Made by a program: the position numbers and the translations under genes
Notes under the pieces: generated by a model
What the model was told of the DNA's origin: nothing
Seen by the model: the letters and a program-made list of their open reading frames with translations, nothing else
Databases searched by the model: none
Shown: one piece after another, positions 8,839 to 17,476 of the stretch
Layout: every line of letters starts with the position of its first letter
Position numbering within the stretch: position 1 is the stretch's first letter
Assembly (NCBI GenBank): GCA_015059285.1
Contig: SVAS01000004.1
Coordinates: 32,643-96,642, forward strand
DNA from: Bacillota bacterium
GTDB taxonomy: Bacteria > Bacillota_I > Bacilli_A > RF39 > UBA660
Reading direction: 5' to 3'
DNA: 64,000 bases

Positions 8839-9891
8839 ATGAAATCAAAAAGAAGAGGTTTTACCTTAATCGAGTTACTAGCAGTAATAGTAATACTAGC
8901 CATAATAGCACTAATAGCAGTACCAGTAATAATGAATATAATAACAAGTGCAAGAAAGAGTGCATTTGAAGATACTGCATATGGATTAATAAGTGCTGGG
9001 GAAATGTATTATGCTCAGGCTCTATTAGAAAATGGAATGACTAGTGATGTAGAGTTCACAATAACAGATGGAGAATTTGTTGGAACAAATAAACTAGAGG
9101 TAAAAGGAGCATTACCATCAAGTGGTAGTATTAAAGTTACACGAGATGGTAAAGTAGCACTAGCTATTTCAAATGGAGCGATGTGTATCACAAAAGGATA
9201 CGATGATAGTAAAATTGATCCAGAAGCAGATGTAGATAATTGTGTACTACCAGCTGAACCTGCAAAAACACTAAGTGAATTAGCAAAAACAAATGACTTT
9301 GCTACAAGTGTAGATGCATGTGCAACAACAGGTACATGTGCAGTAGGAACAAAGTTTGCAATCGAAGTAGCCCCAGGAAATATCCAAAACTTCTATGTAG
9401 TAAGTGATGCTAGTAATAAAGTTACGTTAATCATGGATAAAAATGTTGATGAAAACACAGTAGCATGGATAACAAAAACAGATTATTTAGCAGCAGGAGG
9501 AACAGAAGCAGAATGGGATACAGAATGTGATGAATGTGGGAACAATAATAAAGGTCCAATAACAGCGTTAAATTACTTAGAAAGTCAAACGTCTAGTTGG
9601 ACATATATAGCACCACAGGACTATACATTAACAGACAGTAAATATGGAACGATGACAAGAACAAATGCGCGCGCTAGAATGTTAACAGAAACAGAAGTAA
9701 ATGCAATAATTAGTAATGATTGGTCATATGGAAATTTAGCAATGCCACCATATGGATACTGGACAAGCTCTGCTTATGCGGACATTGCTATCAGCGCTTG
9801 GCGCGTGTACCGCGTCGGTCGCGTTGACATCGGCGACGTCATCATTGACGACAGCTACGGTGTGCGCCCAGTTATCGAAATCTCAAAATAA
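8839..9891 (+). CDS. Type IV pilin-like protein with GC-rich variable C terminus (candidate DGR target)
   Basis: This 350-residue protein starts with a basic leader and the prepilin site G|FTLIELLAV (glycine, phenylalanine, then glutamate at +5), so prepilin peptidase should cut and methylate it. One hydrophobic helix follows. The middle is divergent among copies. The C-terminal part (from about residue 140) is shared by all four copies and ends with GYWTSSA, a variable stretch, then YGVRPVIEIS. That arrangement resembles C-type-lectin-like or DUF6273-like folds that display diversity. Codons 9775-9855 are GC-rich in an AT-rich gene and differ from the copy at 43627 only at first and second codon positions. 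No pilus assembly gene is nearby. Confidence 0.85.
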   Translation: MKSKRRGFTLIELLAVIVILAIIALIAVPVIMNIITSARKSAFEDTAYGLISAGEMYYAQALLENGMTSDVEFTITDGEFVGTNKLEVKGALPSSGSIKVTRDGKVALAISNGAMCITKGYDDSKIDPEADVDNCVLPAEPAKTLSELAKTNDFATSVDACATTGTCAVGTKFAIEVAPGNIQNFYVVSDASNKVTLIMDKNVDENTVAWITKTDYLAAGGTEAEWDTECDECGNNNKGPITALNYLESQTSSWTYIAPQDYTLTDSKYGTMTRTNARARMLTETEVNAIISNDWSYGNLAMPPYGYWTSSAYADIAISAWRVYRVGRVDIGDVIIDDSYGVRPVIEISK

Positions 9892-9987
9892 TCATCTAAA
9901 CTTGGATATTTGTAGTAATGTAATACGAAGTTAGAAATAAGGTTTTGAAAAGAATGATAATAAGAGCACATGTGTAAGAAATCTAAG
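9266..9987 (+). repeat. Duplicated 3' block, copy A
   Basis: The second half of the pilin-like gene and about 95 bases after its stop are nearly identical to 44066-44787. Most concentrated differences fall in the variable region. Confidence 0.8.
9775..9855 (+). other. Candidate DGR variable region (copy A)
   Basis: Aligned to 44575-44655, 11 of 27 codons differ. All 17 base changes are at codon positions 1 or 2, and all affected codons end in C or T, as expected if a template held AAC or AAT there. The invariant tract GGTGTGCGCCCAGTTATCGA follows at 9859 and could serve as the initiation-of-homing sequence. A hairpin lies about 100 bases after the stop. Confidence 0.75.
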
Positions 9988-9995
9988 ATTACTTT

Positions 9996-10021
9996 AAAAA
10001 TACGCGATAGCGTATTTTTTT
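9996..10021 (+). terminator. Terminator after the first pilin-like gene
   Basis: A 10-bp stem, AAAAATACGC with GCGTATTTTT around GATA, then T residues. It matches the terminator of the fourth copy at 44797. Confidence 0.85.
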
Positions 10022-10045
10022 CGGTTTTAGGTAAAAAAACATTTT

Positions 10046-10072
10046 TTAGCACTCATATATTGACAATGCTAA
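10046..10072 (+). promoter_or_regulatory. CIRCE operator 1 (HrcA site)
   Basis: TTAGCACTC, 9 bases, CAATGCTAA. The left half matches the CIRCE consensus exactly and the right half matches 7 of 9. It overlaps the -35 box. Confidence 0.8.
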
Positions 10073-10088
10073 CATATAATAGTATAAT
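10060..10088 (+). promoter_or_regulatory. Sigma-A promoter of the hrcA operon
   Basis: TTGACA at 10060, 17 bases, TATAAT at 10083. Both hexamers match the consensus exactly. Confidence 0.9.
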
Positions 10089-10091
10089 GAA

Positions 10092-10118
10092 GTAGCAGTC
10101 AATAAAAAAGAGTGCTAA
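10092..10118 (+). promoter_or_regulatory. CIRCE operator 2 (HrcA site)
   Basis: GTAGCAGTC, 9 bases, GAGTGCTAA. Here the right half is exact and the left half matches 7 of 9. It lies just downstream of the start of transcription, so the promoter sits between two operators. Confidence 0.8.
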
Positions 10119-10131
10119 AAGAGGTGGTTAA

Positions 10132-11121
10132 ATGCTTAATAATCGTCAAAGTGAATTACTTAAGTTAATTGTTGAAGATTATATTAAAACAGCTCGTCCA
10201 GTAGGTTCTAAAGCTTTATGTGATATTTTAAATTGTTCTAGTGCAACAATTAGAAATGAAATGGCATTGTTAGAAGAAAATGGCTATTTAGAAAAAACAC
10301 ATATTTCATCAGGTAGAGTTCCTAGTGAAAAAGGTTATAGATATTATGTTGATAATATTATGAAACCTAAAGAGTTAACAGGTGAAGATATGTTGAAATT
10401 GCAAACAATTTTCAATAATAATTCTTTAATGTTAGAAGATTATATTACTAAGAGTATGGAAATTATATCTGAGATGACTAATTTAACGGCTGTTGTTTTG
10501 GGTAAATCATCTAAAGAAAATTGTGTTAGTAAAATTGAAGTTGTTCCGATTAACGATCAAAGTTTAATTGCAATTGTTATAACTGATAAAGGTCATGTTG
10601 AACATAGAAATATAGTTGTTAGTGAAAATGTATCTTTAACTGATGTTAAACAAACAGTTGATTTAATTAATAAGATGATTATAGGAACACCTATTGATGA
10701 AGTTAGTATGAAATTAGAATATGAAGTAAAACCTATTATAGCAAGATATGTAAAACAACATGAGGTTTTATATAATGCTTTCTATAGTGCGTTTAGTGAT
10801 TTTACTAATAACTCTAACATAACATTAAAGGGAACTAAAAATATTTTGATGCAACCAGAGTTTAATGATACTGAAAAGATTAGACAAATTATTAGTAAGT
10901 TTGAAGATAGAGAAATGGTTAGTAGTATTGAATCAGAAGAAAATGGAGTTAACATTTATATTGGTAGTGAAAATGATTTTGATGATAATGTTACTATTAT
11001 TAAAGCAAAATATAATTCTAATGGAGAAGAAGGAACTATTGCTTTAATAGGACCTAAGAGAATGGAATATGATCGTGTTATATCTTTACTTAATTATATA
11101 ATGAAAAATATTGGTGCATAG
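10132..11121 (+). CDS. hrcA: Heat-inducible transcription repressor HrcA
   Basis: HrcA binds CIRCE operators and represses chaperone genes, and GroEL usually assists it. The 329 residues start with the winged helix (NNRQSELLKLIVEDYI, then CSSATIRNEMALLEENGYL, SSGRVPSEKGYRYYVD) and continue with the conserved dimer domain, ending in GPKRMEYDRVISLLNYI. The RBS is GAGGTGG. It is first in an operon with grpE, dnaK, pepF and dnaJ and lies behind two CIRCE-like sites, so it should repress itself. Confidence 0.97.
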   Translation: MLNNRQSELLKLIVEDYIKTARPVGSKALCDILNCSSATIRNEMALLEENGYLEKTHISSGRVPSEKGYRYYVDNIMKPKELTGEDMLKLQTIFNNNSLMLEDYITKSMEIISEMTNLTAVVLGKSSKENCVSKIEVVPINDQSLIAIVITDKGHVEHRNIVVSENVSLTDVKQTVDLINKMIIGTPIDEVSMKLEYEVKPIIARYVKQHEVLYNAFYSAFSDFTNNSNITLKGTKNILMQPEFNDTEKIRQIISKFEDREMVSSIESEENGVNIYIGSENDFDDNVTIIKAKYNSNGEEGTIALIGPKRMEYDRVISLLNYIMKNIGA

Positions 11122-11129
11122 GAGGTATT

Positions 11130-11708
11130 ATGAGCGAAGAAAAAAAATGCAGGTGTCATGAAGGGGAAACTTGTTCATGCGAAGAAGAAACTTGTGAATG
11201 TATAAAAGAAGAAAAAAAGGAACAAAACAAAAAGAAAGTAAAAAAGGATAAACATCTTGATAAATTAAATGAGGCATTTAATAAAATAAGTGAACTAGAA
11301 GATAGTTTACTTAGAAGTAAAGCTGATTTTATAAACTATCGTAAACGTTTAGAAGATGAACAGGTAAGATTATTTAAATATTGTAATGAAGATTTAGTTA
11401 AAGAAATGTTACCTATTATTGATAGTTTAGAAAGATGTATAAGTATGGATGATAATAATTTAGATGATGAGGTTTCTAAATATTTATCAGGAGTTAAAAT
11501 GATATATTGTAATTTAACATCTATTTTAAATAAATATGGTGTTAAAGATATAGATGGTGTTAATAAACCATTTGATCCAGCATTCCATCAAGCAGTGATG
11601 ACTGAAAAATGTGATATGGAATCTGGTATGGTAATAGAAGTGTTACAAAAAGGATATTTACTTAAAGATAAAGTAATTAGACCAGCAATGGTTAAGGTTA
11701 GTGAATAG
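11130..11708 (+). CDS. grpE: Nucleotide exchange factor GrpE with cysteine-rich N terminus
   Basis: GrpE releases ADP from DnaK. The coiled-coil dimer part and the C-terminal beta domain are clear (LRSKADFINYRKR, then VKDIDGVNKPFDPAFHQAV and GYLLKDKVIRPAMVKV). Unusually, the first 24 residues hold three CxC pairs (7-9, 15-17 and 22-24) in an acidic stretch, which I do not know from ordinary GrpE proteins. They could bind metal or sense redox state, but this is inference. The start has AGGAGG and lies 8 bases after the hrcA stop. Confidence 0.95.
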   Translation: MSEEKKCRCHEGETCSCEEETCECIKEEKKEQNKKKVKKDKHLDKLNEAFNKISELEDSLLRSKADFINYRKRLEDEQVRLFKYCNEDLVKEMLPIIDSLERCISMDDNNLDDEVSKYLSGVKMIYCNLTSILNKYGVKDIDGVNKPFDPAFHQAVMTEKCDMESGMVIEVLQKGYLLKDKVIRPAMVKVSE

Positions 11709-11723
11709 GAAAGGTGATTATAT

Positions 11724-13547
11724 ATGAGTAAAACAATTGGTATTGATTTAGGTACAACAAATAGTTGTGTATCTGTATATGAAGGTGGAGAAGCAAAAGT
11801 TATTGCTAATCCAGAAGGAAATAGAACTACTCCTTCAGTAGTAGCGTTTTCTAAAGATGGAGAAATTATTGTAGGGTTAAAAGCTAAAAATCAAATGATT
11901 ACTAACCCAAATGTAGTTTATTCTATTAAAAGAGATATGGGAACTGATAAAAAAGTAGAAATTCAAGGTAAAAAATATACTGCTGAAGAAATTTCTGCTA
12001 TGATTTTAGGAGATTTAAAGAAAACTGCAGAAGCTTATTTAGGTGAAAAAGTTACTAAAGCAGTTATTACTGTTCCAGCATACTTTAATGATGCTCAAAG
12101 ACAAGCAACTAAAAATGCTGGTAAGATTGCTGGATTGGAAGTTGAAAGAATTATTAATGAACCAACTGCTGCAGCTTTAGCATACGGTCTTGATAAACAA
12201 GATAAAAATGAAAAAGTATTAGTTTATGACCTTGGTGGAGGTACTTTTGACGTATCTATTTTAGAACTTGGAGATGGTGTGTTTGAAGTATTATCTACTA
12301 GTGGTAATAACCATTTAGGTGGGGATGACTTTGATGAAAGAGTAATGGACTATTTAGTAGATGAATTTAAACGTGAAAATGCTATTGATTTATCTAAAGA
12401 TAAAATGGCTATGCAAAGAATTAAAGATGCCGCTGAAAAAGCTAAAAAAGATTTAAGTGGTATGACTTCAACTGAAGTATCTATTCCATTTATTACTCAA
12501 GGTGAAGATGGCCCACTACATTTAAATTTAAATTTAACTAGAGCTAAGTTTGAAGATTTAGTAGGAGACTTGATTGATTCTACTTTAACTCCTGTTAGAA
12601 ATGCTTTAAAAGATGCAAAATTAAGTGCTAGTGATATTGATAAAGTATTATTAGTAGGTGGATCTACTCGTATTCCTAAAGTTCAAGAAATTATTGAAAA
12701 AGAATTAGGAAAAGAACCATCTAAAGGAGTAAATCCTGATGAAGTAGTTGCTATGGGTGCTGCTATTCAAGGGGGAGTTTTAACAGGAGAAGTTGATGAT
12801 ATTGTTTTATTAGACGTAACACCACTTTCACTTGGTATTGAAACTTTAGGTGGTGTAATGACTAAATTAATTGATAGAAATACAACTATTCCAACAAGTA
12901 AATCACAAGTATTCTCAACTGCTGCTGATAATCAACCTGCTGTAGATATTCATGTTTTACAAGGTGAAAGAAGTATGGCAGCTGATAATAAAACTTTAGG
13001 ACGTTTCCAACTTACAGATATCCCACCAGCACCTAGAGGAGTACCTCAAATTGAAGTTACTTTTGATATAGATGCTAATGGTATTGTTAATGTTAAAGCT
13101 AAAGATTTAGGAACTAATAAAGAACAAGCTATAACTATTACTTCTAATACTAGCTTAACTGATGAAGAAATAGAAAAAATGGTAAAAGAAGCTGAAGCTA
13201 ATAAAGAAGCCGATGAAAAACGTAAAGAAGAAGCTGATGTTCGAAATGAAGCTGAACAAATGATTTTTACAACTGAAAAATCAATTAAAGATTTAGAAGG
13301 TAAAATAGATAGTAAAGATAAAGAAAAAGCAGAAAATCAAATTAAAGAATTAAAAGAAGCTTTAGAAAAAAATGATATTGAAGATATTAAGAAGAAAAAA
13401 GAAGCTTTAACAGAAACTGCTATGGCTATGGCTACTAAAGTTTATGAAGAGGCTGCAAAACAATCTCAAACTGAACAAACAGATGCTAAATCAGAAGAAA
13501 CAGATAAAAAAGATGATGTAATTGATGCTGAATATGAAGAAAAATAA
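11724..13547 (+). CDS. dnaK: Chaperone DnaK (Hsp70)
   Basis: This is a full-length Hsp70 of 607 residues. The ATPase domain begins [12 protein letters not shown] and shows [12 protein letters not shown] and [12 protein letters not shown]. The substrate-binding domain follows, with a helical lid and the end VIDAEYEEK. The length suits the Gram-positive type. It works with GrpE and DnaJ from the same cluster. The start has AGGAAAGGTG just upstream. Confidence 0.98.
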   Translation: MSKTIGIDLGTTNSCVSVYEGGEAKVIANPEGNRTTPSVVAFSKDGEIIVGLKAKNQMITNPNVVYSIKRDMGTDKKVEIQGKKYTAEEISAMILGDLKKTAEAYLGEKVTKAVITVPAYFNDAQRQATKNAGKIAGLEVERIINEPTAAALAYGLDKQDKNEKVLVYDLGGGTFDVSILELGDGVFEVLSTSGNNHLGGDDFDERVMDYLVDEFKRENAIDLSKDKMAMQRIKDAAEKAKKDLSGMTSTEVSIPFITQGEDGPLHLNLNLTRAKFEDLVGDLIDSTLTPVRNALKDAKLSASDIDKVLLVGGSTRIPKVQEIIEKELGKEPSKGVNPDEVVAMGAAIQGGVLTGEVDDIVLLDVTPLSLGIETLGGVMTKLIDRNTTIPTSKSQVFSTAADNQPAVDIHVLQGERSMAADNKTLGRFQLTDIPPAPRGVPQIEVTFDIDANGIVNVKAKDLGTNKEQAITITSNTSLTDEEIEKMVKEAEANKEADEKRKEEADVRNEAEQMIFTTEKSIKDLEGKIDSKDKEKAENQIKELKEALEKNDIEDIKKKKEALTETAMAMATKVYEEAAKQSQTEQTDAKSEETDKKDDVIDAEYEEK

Positions 13548-13556
13548 TTAAAAAAG

Positions 13557-13583
13557 AGGTTCTAGTTATCTAGAACTTTCTTT
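13557..13583 (+). terminator. Hairpin (possible attenuator) between dnaK and pepF
   Basis: A 9-bp stem, AGGTTCTAG with CTAGAACTT, is followed by an imperfect T tract. A second small palindrome (CTTTCTTTAAAGAAAG) then covers the RBS of pepF. It may reduce read-through or translation of pepF and dnaJ relative to dnaK. Confidence 0.5.
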
Positions 13584-13598
13584 AAAGAAAGGTTAATT

Positions 13599-15395
13599 AT
13601 GGGGAACGTACAAAAAAGAAGAGAAGAAGTAGAAGAGAAATATAAATGGGATCTTACCTTAATTTATAAATCTGATGAAAAGTGGTATGAGGATTTAAAT
13701 ATTGTAGATAAAGAAACTGAAAAAATATCTAATTTTAGAGGGAATATTGTAAATAGCGCTAAAAATTTATTAGATTATATAGAGTTTTCATTAAATTTAG
13801 AAAGAAAACTTTATAAGCTATATTATTATGCTCACTTAAATTTTGATTCCGATACTACTAATAATAATTATCAAGAAATGAAGGGGAAAGTAGATAATTT
13901 ATTGTTAAAATATAATGAATTAGATTCATTTTCTACCCCTGAAATGATGAGTGTTGATTATGATGTTATTAAAAATTTTATAAAACAAGAACACAAATTA
14001 GAACAATATGCCTTTTTATTAGAACAAATATATCGTAATAAAGAGCATGTTTTATCTAAAGAAGAAGAAAAAATAATATCATCTTTTTCTAATTTGTTAG
14101 GTAGTCCAGAAGATGTGTTTGACTCTTTAACTGATTCTGACTTGAAGTTTGGAACAATAAAAAATGAAAATGGCGAAGATATTGAACTTACTGAAAGTAA
14201 TTATACTAAGTTTATTGAATCTGATAATAGAGAAATAAGAAAAAATGCTTTTGAAAAGTTATTAGGTACTTATTCTAATTATAAAAATACAATTGCTAAA
14301 ACTTTTTCTTCAAATGTTGAAGTGTTAACTGTTTTGGCTAAGTTAAGACATTATAATAGTAGTTTAGAAGCATCACTTTTTGATGATAATGTAGATGTTA
14401 AGATTTACAATAACTTAATTGATACAATTTCTAATAATTTAAGTGTTTTATATAAGTATTTTGATTTGAGAAAAGAGGTTTTAAAATTAGATGAATTTCA
14501 TTTGTATGATCAATATAATGCTTTAGTTCCTAGTTGTACGAAAAAATATTCTTTTGAAGAGGCTCGTAAAATTATTATATCCGCATTAAGTGTACTAGGA
14601 GAGGATTATGTTGAAATCTTAAATAAAGCTTTTGATGAAAGATGGATTGATGTTTATAATAATGTAGGAAAAAGAACTGGTGCTTATTCAAGTGGATTTT
14701 ATGATACTAAACCATATATACTTTTAAATTATGAAGAAACTTTCAATAGTGTTTCTACATTAGCTCATGAATTAGGTCATTCTTTGCACACTTATTATTC
14801 TTGTAAAAATAATCCATATCAATATTCCCGTTATAAAATATTTGTAGCAGAAGTCGCATCTACTGTAAATGAATTATTATTAGATTTTTATATTTTAAAT
14901 AATAGTAATGATAATGACGAAAAAAAATATATTATTAGTGACTTGATGAATTCGTTTAAATCAACAATTTATCGTCAGGTAATGTTTGCTGAATTTGAAC
15001 GCGATATGCATGCTTTAAAAGAAGAAGGCGGAGTTTTAACTAATGAAACTATATCTAATCATTATTATAAACTTAACCAAAAATATTTTGGACCTAACGT
15101 GGTAGTTGATGAGTTAATAAAATTTGAATGGGAAAGAATACCTCATTTCTATTATGATTTTTATGTATATAAATATGCAATTGGATTATCTTGTGCATGC
15201 TTTATTGTAAGTAATATTTTGAATGGTAAAGAAAATGCTTTAGAAGATTATAAAAAGTTTTTGAGTAGTGGTGGTAGTGATTATCCGATAAATGAACTTC
15301 TAATTGCAAATGTTGATATAACAAGTAGTGAAGTTATTGAAAGTGCTATAAAAATGTTTGATGATTTAATTAAACAATTTAAAACTTTAAATTAG
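13599..15395 (+). CDS. pepF: Oligoendopeptidase F (M3 metallopeptidase)
   Basis: The family degrades short peptides in the cytoplasm using zinc. The HELGHSLH motif (HExxH) lies near residue 390, with the downstream FVAEVASTVNELLL helix that supplies the third ligand. The length of 598 residues is normal for PepF. Its place between dnaK and dnaJ is unusual and suggests peptide clean-up linked to heat shock. The start is ATGGGGAAC with AAAGG upstream; a GTG further down is also possible. Confidence 0.9.
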   Translation: MGNVQKRREEVEEKYKWDLTLIYKSDEKWYEDLNIVDKETEKISNFRGNIVNSAKNLLDYIEFSLNLERKLYKLYYYAHLNFDSDTTNNNYQEMKGKVDNLLLKYNELDSFSTPEMMSVDYDVIKNFIKQEHKLEQYAFLLEQIYRNKEHVLSKEEEKIISSFSNLLGSPEDVFDSLTDSDLKFGTIKNENGEDIELTESNYTKFIESDNREIRKNAFEKLLGTYSNYKNTIAKTFSSNVEVLTVLAKLRHYNSSLEASLFDDNVDVKIYNNLIDTISNNLSVLYKYFDLRKEVLKLDEFHLYDQYNALVPSCTKKYSFEEARKIIISALSVLGEDYVEILNKAFDERWIDVYNNVGKRTGAYSSGFYDTKPYILLNYEETFNSVSTLAHELGHSLHTYYSCKNNPYQYSRYKIFVAEVASTVNELLLDFYILNNSNDNDEKKYIISDLMNSFKSTIYRQVMFAEFERDMHALKEEGGVLTNETISNHYYKLNQKYFGPNVVVDELIKFEWERIPHFYYDFYVYKYAIGLSCACFIVSNILNGKENALEDYKKFLSSGGSDYPINELLIANVDITSSEVIESAIKMFDDLIKQFKTLN

Positions 15396-15407
15396 GTGGT
15401 GTAGTAT

Positions 15408-16517
15408 ATGAACAAAAGAGATTATTATGAAATATTAGGCGTTAATAAAAATGCGAGTGAATCTGAAATAAAATCCGCATTTAGAAAACTTGCTAAAAAA
15501 TATCACCCTGATGTTTCTAAAGAACCTGATGCAGCTGAAAAATTTAAAGAAGCTCAAGAAGCTTACGCAGTTTTATCAGATGATAATAAAAGAAAACAAT
15601 ACGATCAATTTGGTCATGCTGCATTTTCAAATGGCGCAGGTGGAGCTGGGTATGATTTTTCTGGTTTTGACTTTTCAGATATATTTGATGGATTATTTGG
15701 AGATGGCTTTGGTTTTTCTAACTTTGGATCATTTGGTGGAAATGCTTCTAAAGCTAGAAAAGGAAGAGATTCTTTATTACGTGTAAATTTAAGTTTTGAA
15801 GAAGCTATTAATGGTTGTAAGAAATCTATTAACGTGGATGTTATGGATAGTTGTAAAGAATGTAATGGTAAAGGTGGTTTTGATGAGACTACTTGTTCTA
15901 CTTGTCATGGTAGTGGGTCTGTTACAAGTGAGCAAAGAACTATTTTTGGTTCATTTATGACAAAAACTACCTGTCCTAGTTGTAATGGTAAAGGTAAAAC
16001 TTACGCTAAAACATGTTCCAAATGTCATGGAGCAGGTAAGGTTAAAACTAATAAAGATTTAGAGGTTAAAGTACCTGCTGGAATTGATACAGGAAATCAA
16101 CTGCGTCTTGCTGGTAAGGGAGAACCTGGTATAAATGGTGGACCTAACGGAGATATTTATTTAGAATTTAAAGTTGATAAACATCCAATATTTGTAAGAG
16201 ATGACATAGATATTTATTTAGAACTTCCAATTACTATTACTGAAGCTATTTTAGGATGTAAAAAAGACATTCCAACTTTAACAGGAACTGTTAAATTAAC
16301 TATACCAGCTGGTAGTCAAAGTGGTGAAAAACATCGCTTAAGAGGAAAGGGTATTCAAAATGTTAATGGATTTGGTAAAGGGGATATGTATATTATTATT
16401 AATGTAGTTATTCCTACTAAATTAACTCGTGATCAAAAGAAATTAATTGAAACGTTAAGTAAAACTGATTTAGAAACAGAAGAAGTATTTAAAAAATATA
16501 AAAAACATACAAAATAA
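15408..16517 (+). CDS. dnaJ: Chaperone DnaJ (Hsp40)
   Basis: All four parts of a type A DnaJ are present. They are the J domain with YHPDVS, a Gly/Phe-rich region (about residues 75-110), four zinc-binding repeats ([32 protein letters not shown]) and the C-terminal substrate-binding domains. It stimulates DnaK ATPase. The start has AGGTGG, 12 bases after pepF. Confidence 0.98.
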   Translation: MNKRDYYEILGVNKNASESEIKSAFRKLAKKYHPDVSKEPDAAEKFKEAQEAYAVLSDDNKRKQYDQFGHAAFSNGAGGAGYDFSGFDFSDIFDGLFGDGFGFSNFGSFGGNASKARKGRDSLLRVNLSFEEAINGCKKSINVDVMDSCKECNGKGGFDETTCSTCHGSGSVTSEQRTIFGSFMTKTTCPSCNGKGKTYAKTCSKCHGAGKVKTNKDLEVKVPAGIDTGNQLRLAGKGEPGINGGPNGDIYLEFKVDKHPIFVRDDIDIYLELPITITEAILGCKKDIPTLTGTVKLTIPAGSQSGEKHRLRGKGIQNVNGFGKGDMYIIINVVIPTKLTRDQKKLIETLSKTDLETEEVFKKYKKHTK

Positions 16518-16542
16518 AACTATTGATTTCAATAGTTTTTTT
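16517..16542. terminator. Terminator between dnaJ and sspI
   Basis: A 10-bp stem, AAACTATTGA with TCAATAGTTT, followed by T residues. It is nearly symmetrical and can serve both converging genes. Confidence 0.75.
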
Positions 16543-16753
16543 AATTATTATTTAAACCTAGTTGTATATTTTTGATAATAACTTCTTTTAAATCTATATC
16601 TGAATTTTTCCACAATATTTCAAAAAAAACTCCTAAACCAGGTAAAGTTATTTCTTGACTTTCTTCAATAGAAGATTCAATAGAAGCTTTAATTTCACTT
16701 ATATCCGCATCATTAAAATTGTCTTTAATGCTTTTTCTGATATCTATATTCAT
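16541..16753 (-). CDS. sspI: Small acid-soluble spore protein SspI
   Basis: This 70-residue protein matches the SASP family H/I type SspI. The core LPGLGVFFEILWKNSD corresponds to LPGLGVLFEVIWKNAD in Bacillus (from memory). Such minor spore proteins are made in the forespore. I chose the internal ATG at 16753 because AAAGGAG lies 5 bases before it. A longer frame starting 15 bases upstream would place that site inside the gene. A sigma-G-type promoter lies immediately upstream. The gene converges on dnaJ. Confidence 0.88.
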   Translation of the reverse strand: MNIDIRKSIKDNFNDADISEIKASIESSIEESQEITLPGLGVFFEILWKNSDIDLKEVIIKNIQLGLNNN

Positions 16754-16771
16754 AATTTCTCCTTTCATAAT

Positions 16772-16801
16772 TATAATGTTTTAAATAATAGATTTTTATA
16801 C
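16772..16801 (-). promoter_or_regulatory. Sigma-G (forespore) promoter of sspI
   Basis: On the minus strand GTATA, 18 bases, CATTATA matches the sigma-G consensus at every defined position. The -10 lies 18 bases before the ATG, giving a very short leader. Confidence 0.7.
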
Positions 16802-16861
16802 AAAACTATTTTCTTTTTTGATAATTTATTATATAATTAAGATAATAAAGGAGGAATTAAA

Positions 16862-17416
16862 ATGGTACCAGTATTAATTATAATAGGTGCAATTATATTA
16901 TTACTTATCTTTTATGTAATTGGTGTATATAATGGATTAGTAAATTTAAGAAATATGGTAAAAGATCAATGGGCTCAAATAGAAGTACTTTTAAAAAGAA
17001 GAGCTGATTTAATACCAAATATTGTGGAAACAGTAAAAGGTTATGCATCTCATGAAAAAGAAACTTTAGAGAATGTAATAAGTGCAAGAAATAAAGCGGT
17101 GAGTGCTAATACTTTAGAAAGTGAAATGCAAGCTAATGGAGAATTAACAAAGGCTTTAGGAAGATTGTTTGCTTTAGCAGAAGCTTATCCTGATTTAAAG
17201 GCTAATACTAATTTTATGCAATTACAAGATGAACTTAAGAATACAGAAGATAAAATTGCTTATGCAAGACAATTTTATAATGATGCTGTATTAAAATATA
17301 AAAATAAACTTGAAATGTTTCCATCAAATATAATTGCCAATATGTTTGGATTTAAACCAGAACCATTCTTTGAAGCTAATGAAGTGGATAAAGAAGTACC
17401 ACAAGTTAAATTTTAA
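16862..17416 (+). CDS. lemA: LemA family protein
   Basis: The protein has 184 residues with one N-terminal membrane helix, then a four-helix-bundle domain: NLRNMVKDQWAQIEVLLKRRADLIPNI split by family-typical residues, AYPDLKANTNF, and ending FFEANEVDKEVPQVKF. LemA proteins are membrane-tethered with poorly known roles and often sit beside DUF2207 or TPM-domain genes, as here. The RBS is AAGGAGG with a TATAAT-type promoter just upstream. Confidence 0.93.
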   Translation: MVPVLIIIGAIILLLIFYVIGVYNGLVNLRNMVKDQWAQIEVLLKRRADLIPNIVETVKGYASHEKETLENVISARNKAVSANTLESEMQANGELTKALGRLFALAEAYPDLKANTNFMQLQDELKNTEDKIAYARQFYNDAVLKYKNKLEMFPSNIIANMFGFKPEPFFEANEVDKEVPQVKF

Positions 17417-17440
17417 AAAGACAGAAATGTCTTTTTTTCT
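17415..17440 (+). terminator. Terminator after lemA
   Basis: An 8-bp stem, AAAAGACA with TGTCTTTT around GAAA, then a T run. Confidence 0.85.
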
Positions 17441-17476
17441 TTTTTATTTAATGATATTATAATAGTAGGTGATAAT

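Larger units (their letters stand above)
8641..8850 (+). repeat. Duplicated upstream block, copy A
   Basis: About 200 bases before and into the pilin-like gene are nearly identical to 43421-43638 before the fourth pilin-like gene. They include both promoters and the ribosome binding site. Confidence 0.85.

Noticed and set aside
9752..9934. Open reading frame in another frame over the GC-rich tail, repeated at 44552-44734
   Set aside because: It arises because the variable region lacks AT-rich stop codons. It has no ribosome site and its sequence follows the base composition only.
10046..10118. One CIRCE element with a 55-base spacer
   Set aside because: The two perfect halves are far apart, but each has its own partner half at the standard 9-base spacing, so two operators explain it better.
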